Shown here piece by piece: positions 1 to 4,996 of a DNA stretch of 5,948 nucleotides. The stretch is taken from NCBI GenBank assembly GCA_945861995.1, contig CAMAWZ010000158.1:1-5948 (forward strand), given 5' to 3'. Positions within the stretch are counted from its first letter, which is position 1; every line of letters begins with the position of its first letter. The stretch is from Pseudorhodobacter antarcticus. Lineage in GTDB: Bacteria > Pseudomonadota > Alphaproteobacteria > Rhodobacterales > Rhodobacteraceae. The position numbers and the translations under genes were made by a program. A model generated the notes under the pieces. That model made no database searches, had not been told where the DNA came from, and saw only the letters and a list, made by a program, of their open reading frames with translations.

Positions 1-679
1 AATCGTCACCGCTGGCAATCTTACGGGCAAATCGGCGCTGAAAACCCTGTTTGAAAAGGCCCCGAATGCGGTTTGTATCGGTCTGTATGACGACCCACCC
101 ACGCGCGAAGACATCGAATCCGAACTTGCTCGCGCGGGGTTGACCCAAATCACGCCCCACGCGATGGCAGACCTTACCACCCTTGCCCGCGCGCTTGACC
201 CTGGCGATTTTCGCCAGCTTTTGGAAAAGGTGGCGCTGTATAAACATGGCGATTCCACGCCGCTGACCCCTGCCGAAGTGGCTGATCTGGCCCCAATGAC
301 CATTGAAACCGAAGTGGACGATCTGCTTGCCGCCGTAGCAGACCGCAAGGCCCATGCCATCGGCCCGCTGCTGCGAAGGTTGGAGGGGCAAGGCATTGCC
401 CCCGTGACCCTGTGCATTGGCGCACTGCGCCATTTTCGCAGCCTTCATATGGTCGCCACCGACAAAAGCGGCATTCAAAACGGTCTGCTGCGCGCCCGCG
501 CCTTTGGCCCGCGCCGCGATTCTATGGCGCGCCAAGCGGGCAATTGGGGCGCGGCCAAACTGGAAGATGTGCTGCGCGTGCTGGTCGATACCGATCTAAC
601 GCTGCGCAGCGCCTCGCGCGCTCCAGCCATGGCGGTAATCGAACGCGCCTTTATCCGCATCGCCATGATGAAAGGCTGA
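1..679 (+). CDS. holA: DNA polymerase III subunit delta (HolA), 5'-truncated
   Basis: The reading frame is open from base 2 to the TGA at 677-679, giving 225 residues. The family is usually about 340 residues, so roughly the first third lies outside the window. HolA is the delta subunit of the clamp loader, which opens the beta sliding clamp and loads it on DNA. The visible part starts with a segment like the end of the AAA+-like domain (VTAGNLTGKSALKTLFEKA). Next comes the lid region with the family-like pattern LDPGDFRQLLEKVALY (window residues about 65-80), then a helical C-terminal domain with ALRHFRSLHMV and a terminal helix rich in Arg and Ile. The TTG at 140 would make a 179-aa protein, but homology-like sequence continues upstream of it, so it is not the start. 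The identification rests on remembered family patterns, not a search. Confidence 0.85.
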   Translation, partial: IVTAGNLTGKSALKTLFEKAPNAVCIGLYDDPPTREDIESELARAGLTQITPHAMADLTTLARALDPGDFRQLLEKVALYKHGDSTPLTPAEVADLAPMTIETEVDDLLAAVADRKAHAIGPLLRRLEGQGIAPVTLCIGALRHFRSLHMVATDKSGIQNGLLRARAFGPRRDSMARQAGNWGAAKLEDVLRVLVDTDLTLRSASRAPAMAVIERAFIRIAMMKG

Positions 680-686
680 CTGTCAA

Positions 687-983
687 ATGCCCGAACCCCT
701 TGATCCCCTGACGGCCCTGTGCCGCAAACACCCCAGCCTTGAGGCGCAGGTTATTTGGGCCCAAGACGGCGACTGGCAACCGCAAGAAGACGAAGAAACT
801 GGGCTGGATGGCGAGGAAATTGCCTTTTACGCCGAAGGCATGGTGCAGGAAGGCTATTCTTGTGCGTGGCAAATCCTGGGGGTCGGCGCGCCCGAATTTG
901 TGCGCTTGTTCTTTTGGACAGGTGATATGCCACCCCTGCCCGAAGATCCTGATTTGATTTCGCAGGGTGGCACGGCTGTTTAA
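687..983 (+). CDS. Small acidic hypothetical protein
   Basis: This 98-residue protein starts 7 bp after the holA stop, and an AAAGG-like stretch at 671-675 inside the holA end could serve as its ribosome site. It is therefore probably cotranscribed and translationally coupled to holA. I do not recognise a family. It is strongly acidic (19 Asp/Glu against 3 Arg/Lys), with an EDEE cluster near residues 34-37. It contains four tryptophans, two cysteines (Cys12 and one in YSCAW), and a proline-rich tail (MPPLPEDPD). It has no signal peptide or membrane segment, so it is probably cytosolic. A hydrophobic core (AWQILGVGAPEFVRLFFW) suggests a small folded domain. The position next to holA does not establish a role in replication. 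Confidence 0.7.
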   Translation: MPEPLDPLTALCRKHPSLEAQVIWAQDGDWQPQEDEETGLDGEEIAFYAEGMVQEGYSCAWQILGVGAPEFVRLFFWTGDMPPLPEDPDLISQGGTAV

Positions 984-985
984 CC

Positions 986-1005
986 ATGCGCGATTTATCG
1001 CCCAT
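986..1005. repeat. Imperfect hairpin just after the acidic ORF
   Basis: Bases 986-993 can pair with 998-1005 (seven of eight positions, one C-C mismatch) around a 4-nt loop, two bases after the preceding stop. No T-run follows, so it is not a canonical intrinsic terminator. It might mark the 3' end of the holA transcript or be chance. Confidence 0.3.
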
Positions 1006-1028
1006 CTGCGCCAAGGCCTGCGAAACAG

Positions 1029-1055
1029 TTGAAAATTTCTGCCCGAATCTATATG
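1029..1055 (+). promoter_or_regulatory. Weak candidate promoter for the secreted-protein gene
   Basis: The 127-bp gap between 984 and 1110 contains TTGAAA at 1029-1034 and TATATG at 1050-1055, separated by 15 bp. That is short of the 16-18 bp optimum and the -10 match is only four of six. It is the best sigma-70-like pair upstream of the gene at 1111. The rest of the gap holds the hairpin at 986-1005 and a 9-bp odd palindrome (GTGTCACAC, 1059-1067) that could be an operator. I see nothing else in it. Confidence 0.25.
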
Positions 1056-1110
1056 GCCGTGTCACACAGATCAGGGGCGCATCCGCGAACCTTGACACAA
1101 GAGGCAGAGC

Positions 1111-1431
1111 ATGACACATATTCTTTTGCGCCGCGCCGGGTTTGCGCTCGCTTTTGCCGTTATGGGTAGCGGCGCTATGGCTGGCCCCATTGAAACCGCC
1201 TGCAACAAATCTGACCGCAAAGCGTCAAGCCGACCCATGTGCAGTTGCATCCAGCAAGTTGCTGATAAGACCTTGGCCGGCTCAGACCAGCGCCGCGCCG
1301 CTGATCTGATCAAGAACCCCGAAAAAGCCCATAAAACATGGCAGTCGCAATCAAATCGCGACGACGCCTTTTGGGAAAGGTACAAACTGTTCGGCGACTA
1401 TGCCGAAAAATACTGTGCCGCAAATTCCTAA
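1111..1431 (+). CDS. Secreted small protein with four cysteines, conserved-hypothetical type
   Basis: This 106-residue protein begins at an ATG preceded by AGAGG (1100-1104) at a 6-nt spacing. Residues 1-24 form a typical Sec signal peptide: Arg7-Arg8, a hydrophobic core, and a likely cut after AMA24. The mature protein of about 82 residues would be periplasmic. It has cysteines at 31, 44, 46 and 102. The spacing (ACNKSD, MCSCIQ, KYC) suggests one or two disulfides. A helical middle carries DQRRAADLI, and the C-terminal half has FWERYKLFGDYAEKYC. From memory it resembles a protein often labelled 'arginine transporter' in Rhodobacteraceae. I see no transporter feature (no transmembrane segments after the signal, no ATPase, too small for a solute-binding protein), so I do not adopt that function. 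Its stop lies in the first copy of the 13-bp repeat. Confidence 0.75.
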   Translation: MTHILLRRAGFALAFAVMGSGAMAGPIETACNKSDRKASSRPMCSCIQQVADKTLAGSDQRRAADLIKNPEKAHKTWQSQSNRDDAFWERYKLFGDYAEKYCAANS

Positions 1432-1479
1432 AACTGGGGCCTAATACTGCGGCCCAAAACTGGGGCCTAAAACTGGGGC
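1428..1479. repeat. Four tandem copies of a 13-bp repeat spanning two convergent stops
   Basis: The unit is CTAAAACTGGGGC. Copies lie at 1428-1440 (exact), 1441-1453 (two differences), 1454-1466 (one difference) and 1467-1479 (exact), with no spacer. The TAA at 1429-1431 in copy 1 stops the plus-strand secreted-protein gene. CTA at 1467-1469 in copy 4 is the TAG stop of the minus-strand LysR gene, so its last residues (PQF) are encoded by the repeat. GGCCC at 1451-1455 can pair with GGGCC at 1463-1467 around a 7-nt loop, giving a short GC hairpin in the middle of the convergent junction. The repeat is directly visible; its role is unknown. Confidence 0.95.
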
Positions 1480-2396
1480 AAGCCTGCCAGTGCGCGGCGG
1501 ATCGCCTCTTTGATCTGCGCCGTCATGTAATCCGTAAACAGGCCCACCTTTGGGTCTTTTAAACGGCGGTCGGGAACCAGGCAGCACAGTTGCGTCGGCA
1601 GGGGCGGGGTTGCTACTGCCACGGGAACCAATCTGCCATCGCGCAAATACTCGGCCACTTCGAAAATGGGCTTTAGCACAATGCCGCGCCCGTCCAGCGC
1701 CCAGCCCGTCAGAACATCGCCGTCATCAGATTCATAAGGCCCTGAAATTTCGTATCTTTTCGGCCCATCGGGCGTTTGCAGCGCCCATTGAAATTCCTTT
1801 GCGCCCGGAAAGCGCAGGTTCAGGCAGGCGTGGGAATCACCCACCAAAGCGGCCCCATCCACTGGGTTACCGCGCGCTGCGATATAAGCAGGTGCTGCGC
1901 ACAGAATGCGCGGGCAATCGACAATATGGCGCAGCTTTAGGGTGCTGTCTTCCAAAACGCCCATATGAAAGGCCAAATCCAGCCCTTCGGACGTGACGTC
2001 AATACTGCGATCAGATAGGCGCAGGCGCACGTCAATTTGCGGATAAAGGTCTTTGAACGCAGGCACATAGGGCGCGATAAACCGCCGCCCCATCCCCAAG
2101 GGGGCCGCCACAAAAATTGTGCCGCGCGGGTTTTGTGCCGCCCCTGAAATGGCCTGTTCGGCCTGCGCAATCGCGTCCAAAATCTTAAGTGCGCCGTCAT
2201 AAAACAGCCGCCCGTTTTCGGTGGGATGCAGGCTGCGCGTGGTGCGCGAAAACAGACGCACGCCCAAATGTTTTTCCAGTTCTGACACGCGGGCCGACGC
2301 GACTGCGGGCGACGTGCGCTGATCGCGCGCTGCTGCCGACATCGACCCCAATTCGTACACCCGTACAAACATCTTAATAGTGGCGACATAAGACAT
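1467..2396 (-). CDS. LysR-family transcriptional regulator (CrgA-like), probable regulator of the divergent puuD
   Basis: The 309-residue length is normal for a LysR-type regulator. Residues 1-62 form the winged helix-turn-helix, with the hallmark run from GSMSAAARD through SELEKHLGVRLFSRTTR to LHPTENG. A linker helix (about 63-87) leads to the two-lobed effector-binding domain (about 91-300), which has the usual ISGAAQNPRGTIFVAAP entry and a LDLAFHMGVLEDSTL segment reminiscent of the CrgA-like subgroup. The effector cannot be read from sequence. The gene is divergent from the urate oxidase gene across 105 bp, the classic arrangement of a LysR regulator and its target, so control of puuD, perhaps by a purine intermediate, is inferred. 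The start is the first ATG after a G-rich stretch; no strong Shine-Dalgarno is visible. The 3' end lies in the 13-bp repeat. Confidence 0.92.
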   Translation of the reverse strand: MSYVATIKMFVRVYELGSMSAAARDQRTSPAVASARVSELEKHLGVRLFSRTTRSLHPTENGRLFYDGALKILDAIAQAEQAISGAAQNPRGTIFVAAPLGMGRRFIAPYVPAFKDLYPQIDVRLRLSDRSIDVTSEGLDLAFHMGVLEDSTLKLRHIVDCPRILCAAPAYIAARGNPVDGAALVGDSHACLNLRFPGAKEFQWALQTPDGPKRYEISGPYESDDGDVLTGWALDGRGIVLKPIFEVAEYLRDGRLVPVAVATPPLPTQLCCLVPDRRLKDPKVGLFTDYMTAQIKEAIRRALAGLPQF

Positions 2397-2410
2397 GATT
2401 TCGCCCCCAT

Positions 2411-2447
2411 TTTCACAAAGCGTTTGAAAGTATTCTGCGCCATTTCA
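2411..2447. promoter_or_regulatory. Candidate LysR operator: TTTCA / TGAAA / TTTCA half-sites
   Basis: TTTCA at 2411-2415 and TGAAA at 2425-2429 form an inverted repeat with a 9-nt spacer, and another TTTCA lies at 2443-2447. If transcription of puuD starts near 2485, the dyad is centred about 65 bp upstream and the third half-site lies about 40 bp upstream. Those are the usual recognition and activation positions for LysR regulators. A second dyad, CAAA-GCG-TTTG, lies at 2416-2426. The spacing does not fit T-N11-A exactly, so this is a hypothesis. Confidence 0.4.
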
Positions 2448-2450
2448 GCA

Positions 2451-2478
2451 TTAACACGGGGGCGCTGTCCAGTATAGC
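2451..2478 (+). promoter_or_regulatory. Candidate sigma-70-type promoter of puuD
   Basis: TTAACA at 2451-2456 (five of six to the -35 consensus) and TATAGC at 2473-2478 (four of six to the -10) are separated by 16 bp. Transcription would start near 2485, leaving a short leader that still includes the Shine-Dalgarno AGGAG at 2490-2494, 7 nt before the ATG. Its location just downstream of the half-sites supports it. It has not been tested. Confidence 0.45.
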
Positions 2479-2501
2479 TTGCCAAAAACAGGAGACTGGC
2501 G

Positions 2502-3734
2502 ATGTATGACTGGATTGTACTGTGGGAATGGGTCGAAATTGGGATGCGCTGGCTGCACGTCATCACCGCCATCGCGTGGATCGGATCGTCATTCTACTTC
2601 ATCGCGCTAGACCTTGGCCTGCACCGCGATCGTAACCTTGCCTCTGGCGCGGATGGCGAGGAATGGCAGGTGCATGGCGGCGGGTTTTACCACATTCAAA
2701 AATACCTTGTCGCCCCTGCGTCCATGCCCGACCACCTTGTGTGGTTCAAATGGGAAAGCTATTCCACATGGCTGACGGGCTTTGCCATGTTGGTGCTGGT
2801 TTATTATTTGGGATCAGACCTTTACCTGATTGACCCTGCCGTGATGGAACTGACGCAGGCGCAGGCAATTGCCACATCCTTGGCCAGCCTTGCTTTTGGC
2901 TGGGTCGCCTATAACACCCTGTGCCGCGCGTTTGTGAACGCCGATCAAAGCCTGCTGATGGTGGCGCTGTTCGCGCTTTTGGTCGCAATGGCATATGGCT
3001 ACACGCAGGTCTTTTCGGGACGCGCGGCACTGCTGCATTTGGGCGCGTTTACCGCCACGATCATGTCGGCCAATGTGTTTTTCATCATCATGCCCAACCA
3101 GCGCATCGTGGTGGCCGATCTAAAAGCAGGCCGCAAGCCCGACCCAAAATACGGCAAAATCGCCAAGCAGCGCAGCACGCACAACAACTACCTTACCCTG
3201 CCAGTCGTGTTTTTGATGCTGTCTAACCACTACCCCTTGGTTTTTGCGACCAAATACAACTGGATCATCGCCAGCCTGATTTTCCTGATGGGGGTCAGTA
3301 TTCGCCATTGGTTCAACACCCGCCACGCCCGTAAAGGCAACCCGCATTGGACGTGGTTTGTCACTGCCGTTCTTTTCCTACTGATCGCGTGGCTGTCCAC
3401 CGCGCCGCAGCGCCACATGGCCGAAGATACCACCCTTAGCCCTGCCGCGCTGACATATGCCCGCGCCAGCGGCTTTGACGATGTGGTTAGCATTGTGCAG
3501 GGCAGGTGCAGTATGTGCCATGCCGCGCAGCCTGTTTGGGATGGCATCCCTTGGGCGCCCAAAGGTGTGGTGCTGGAAACCCCCGCCCAAATTGCCGCCG
3601 AGGCGCGGCGCATTTACCTTCAATCGGGCCTGACCCACGCTATGCCACCCGCCAATCTGACGTATATGGAACCAGCCGAGCGGCAGGCGATTGTTGATTG
3701 GTTTCAGGGTGCTGGGCAGGCCACAGACAGTTAA
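2502..3734 (+). CDS. puuD: Membrane-bound cytochrome c urate oxidase (PuuD type)
   Basis: PuuD-type proteins oxidise urate to 5-hydroxyisourate in purine degradation. They pass electrons to a fused cytochrome c rather than directly to oxygen as soluble uricase does. The 410-residue product matches this architecture. Residues 1-300 are a urate oxidase N-terminal membrane domain with about eight hydrophobic segments (near 17-36, 88-108, 123-140, 150-170, 178-197, 231-249, 253-268, 284-300) and many histidines (19, 58, 64, 78, 179, 227, 243). Residues about 310-405 are a cytochrome c domain with the heme-binding motif CSMCH at 336-340 and a likely axial methionine, Met381, in HAMPPAN. The start is set by AGGAG at 2490-2494. 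The gene is divergent from a LysR gene. No 5-hydroxyisourate hydrolase, OHCU decarboxylase or allantoinase gene is in view, so the next steps must be encoded elsewhere. Confidence 0.9.
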   Translation: MYDWIVLWEWVEIGMRWLHVITAIAWIGSSFYFIALDLGLHRDRNLASGADGEEWQVHGGGFYHIQKYLVAPASMPDHLVWFKWESYSTWLTGFAMLVLVYYLGSDLYLIDPAVMELTQAQAIATSLASLAFGWVAYNTLCRAFVNADQSLLMVALFALLVAMAYGYTQVFSGRAALLHLGAFTATIMSANVFFIIMPNQRIVVADLKAGRKPDPKYGKIAKQRSTHNNYLTLPVVFLMLSNHYPLVFATKYNWIIASLIFLMGVSIRHWFNTRHARKGNPHWTWFVTAVLFLLIAWLSTAPQRHMAEDTTLSPAALTYARASGFDDVVSIVQGRCSMCHAAQPVWDGIPWAPKGVVLETPAQIAAEARRIYLQSGLTHAMPPANLTYMEPAERQAIVDWFQGAGQATDS

Positions 3735-3741
3735 CCCCGCA

Positions 3742-3747
3742 TTGACA
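3742..3747 (+). promoter_or_regulatory. Possible -35 element upstream of the SPFH gene
   Basis: A perfect TTGACA occurs 8 bp after the puuD stop. No good -10 follows at 16-18 bp; the closest A/T-rich stretch, CTTATG, begins 20 bp downstream and lies in the palindrome at 3768-3782. It may give the SPFH-nfeD pair its own promoter, or the pair may be read through from puuD, since no terminator is visible between them. Confidence 0.3.
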
Positions 3748-3759
3748 TACGGCGGCCTA

Positions 3760-3797
3760 GCCCCCACCTTATGGCCCATAAGCGGAGTATTGGGGGC
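3760..3797. promoter_or_regulatory. 15-bp palindrome nested in a 7-bp inverted repeat before the SPFH start
   Basis: CTTATGG-C-CCATAAG at 3768-3782 is a perfect odd palindrome. It is flanked by GCCCCCA (3760-3766) and its complement TGGGGGC (3791-3797), and the outer right arm abuts the preferred ATG at 3798. The inner palindrome looks like an operator on DNA. In RNA the outer arms would enclose the GGAG at 3784-3787 and could limit ribosome access. Both roles are inferred from the symmetry only. Confidence 0.45.
3784..3787 (+). promoter_or_regulatory. Shine-Dalgarno that decides the SPFH start
   Basis: GGAG lies 10 nt before the ATG at 3798 (13 nt before a second ATG at 3801). The in-frame ATG at 3771 has no comparable site and falls inside the 15-bp palindrome, so the start at 3798 is preferred. 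Confidence 0.5.
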
Positions 3798-4682
3798 ATG
3801 ATGGAACCTGCAGATTTTCTAGGCGCGAACTTGGTTTATCTGGTGTTGGCGATCTTTGTGATCGTTTCTATCAGTAAAGCGGTGCGAATTGTGCCGCAAA
3901 GCCAGAAATTCGTGATCGAACGCTTTGGCCGTCTGCGCGCGGTTCTGGGGCCTGGCATTAACTTTATCGTGCCCTATATTGACGTGGTTGCGCATCAGGT
4001 GTCCATCCTTGAACGCCAACTTCCCACCGCTCATCAAGATGCAATCACCACCGATAACGTCTTGGTCAAAGTGGAAAGTTCGGTGTTTTATCGAATCACC
4101 GAACCTGAAAAGACCGTCTACCGTATCCGCGATGTCGATGCCGCTATTGCCACCACTGTGGCGGGTATAGTGCGCAGTGAAATCGGCAAGATGGAACTGG
4201 ATCAGGTACAATCGAACCGCAACGAATTGACCGCCAACATCCGCACCCATGTGCGCGAGATGGTCGAAGATTGGGGAATCGAGGTGACGCGGGCCGAGAT
4301 TTTGGACGTGGCCCTAGACGATGCAACCCGTCAAGCTATGCTGCAACAGCTAAACGCCGAACGGGCGCGCCGCGCGCAAGTGACTGAAGCTGAAGGGAAA
4401 AAGCGTTCGGTCGAGCTGAACGCAGATGCTGAACTTTACGCCGCCGAACAATCCGCCAAAGCCCGCCGCGTGCTGGCCGATGCCGAGGCTTATGCCACGG
4501 GCGTGATCGCGGGCGCGATTGCGGAAAACGGGCTGGAAGCTGCGCAATATCAAGTGGCGCTAAAACAGGTCGAGGCGTTGACATTGGTTGGCCAAGGCGC
4601 AGGCAAGCAGACGATTATCGTTCCTGCCCAAGCTCTTGAAGCCTTTGGCGATGCCTTCAAAATGCTGAAAGGGCGCGGATGA
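3798..4682 (+). CDS. SPFH/band 7 membrane protein (QmcA/stomatin-like)
   Basis: From the ATG at 3798 the protein has 294 residues, typical of the family; the ATG at 3771 would add nine. Residues about 11-30 form one N-terminal membrane anchor. The band 7/SPFH domain follows (about 28-190), with the familiar run IVPQSQKFVIERFGRL, the loop LGPGINFIVPYID, a block around the DNVLVKVESSVFYRI stretch, and the RSEIGKMELDQ helix start. Residues about 180-250 are Ala-, Glu- and Arg-rich and probably coiled coil (QLNAERARRAQ, AEQSAKARRVLADAEAYA), followed by a C-terminal VGQGAGKQTIIVPAQ segment. Such proteins build large oligomers on the inner membrane and are linked to membrane microdomains and to quality control of membrane proteins. 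The NfeD-type partner overlaps its stop codon, as in E. coli qmcA-ybbJ, which supports the call. Confidence 0.9.
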   Translation: MMEPADFLGANLVYLVLAIFVIVSISKAVRIVPQSQKFVIERFGRLRAVLGPGINFIVPYIDVVAHQVSILERQLPTAHQDAITTDNVLVKVESSVFYRITEPEKTVYRIRDVDAAIATTVAGIVRSEIGKMELDQVQSNRNELTANIRTHVREMVEDWGIEVTRAEILDVALDDATRQAMLQQLNAERARRAQVTEAEGKKRSVELNADAELYAAEQSAKARRVLADAEAYATGVIAGAIAENGLEAAQYQVALKQVEALTLVGQGAGKQTIIVPAQALEAFGDAFKMLKGRG

Positions 4683-4948
4683 TGTGGGGCGTTTGGTGGG
4701 TTTGGATGGTCGCGGGATTCGCGCTTGGCGTTTTGGAAGTTTTAGCGCCTGGGTTTATCTTCTTGGGCTTCGCCATTGGCGCGGTGGTCACTGGCCTTGT
4801 GGTAGCGCTTGGCATCACTGCCAGCTTTCCACTGCTATTGCTGGTTTTCGCCGTGCTGTCTTTTGTGGCGTGGTTAATCCTAAAGCGCTTTTTTGGCCGC
4901 GTTGAAGGGCAAGTGAAGCTGTGGGATCGGGATGTGAACGACAATTAG
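4679..4948 (+). CDS. Short NfeD-family membrane protein, partner of the SPFH protein
   Basis: The ATG at 4679 overlaps the upstream TGA (ATGA), which implies translational coupling. A second ATG at 4682 is also possible and is better spaced from AAAGGG at 4668-4673. The 89-residue protein is almost all membrane: hydrophobic segments at about 5-22, 25-46 and 49-68, with an NfeD/YbbJ-like segment LEVLAPGFIFLGFAIGAVVTG. After these comes only a short soluble tail (FFGRVEGQVKLWDRDVNDN). Standard NfeD proteins such as YbbJ (about 150 residues) carry a C-terminal OB-fold, which is absent here. No frameshifted continuation is apparent, because a terminator begins 17 bp after the stop, so the short form seems genuine. 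It presumably assists or anchors the SPFH complex. Confidence 0.85.
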   Translation: MMWGVWWVWMVAGFALGVLEVLAPGFIFLGFAIGAVVTGLVVALGITASFPLLLLVFAVLSFVAWLILKRFFGRVEGQVKLWDRDVNDN

Positions 4949-4964
4949 CGCAAGGTATTCATTT

Positions 4965-4989
4965 ATGCATGGCTCTCCCATGCATTTTT
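4965..4989 (+). terminator. Intrinsic terminator of the SPFH-nfeD operon
   Basis: ATGCATGG (4965-4972) pairs perfectly with CCATGCAT (4978-4985) around a 5-nt loop, and a T-run occupies 4985-4989. It lies 17 bp after the nfeD stop and ends 8 bp before the uvrB stop. The T-run is on the plus strand only; read from the uvrB side the stem is followed by ATAAATG rather than a T-run, so it should act mainly on the plus-strand operon. Confidence 0.85.
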
Positions 4990-4996
4990 GAACATC

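Noticed and set aside
1092..1097. Perfect TTGACA just before the secreted-protein gene
   Set aside because: A matching -10 would fall inside the coding sequence after the start at 1111, and no good hexamer lies there, so it cannot drive this gene from its annotated start.
751..1119. 122-codon minus-strand frame spanning the gap at 984-1110
   Set aside because: It overlaps the acidic ORF antisense and has no ribosome site or recognisable motif. It does not explain the gap as coding.
1428..1479. CRISPR-like interpretation of the repeated sequence
   Set aside because: The copies are 13 bp, directly adjacent, with no spacers and no cas gene nearby, so this is a simple tandem repeat.
1550..1996. 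148-codon plus-strand frame opposite the LysR effector domain
   Set aside because: It is antisense to a clear LysR gene, and the product is Arg/Pro-rich, typical of a shadow frame.
1937..2572. 211-codon minus-strand frame across the LysR N-terminus and the control region
   Set aside because: It overlaps the LysR helix-turn-helix in another frame and runs through the puuD promoter region and start. The product is Arg/Trp/Cys-rich and unlike a folded protein.
3771..3797. Upstream ATG giving nine extra residues on the SPFH protein
   Set aside because: It has no Shine-Dalgarno and lies in a perfect palindrome, and the extra residues precede the membrane anchor without family resemblance. The ATG at 3798 has GGAG at a usable distance.
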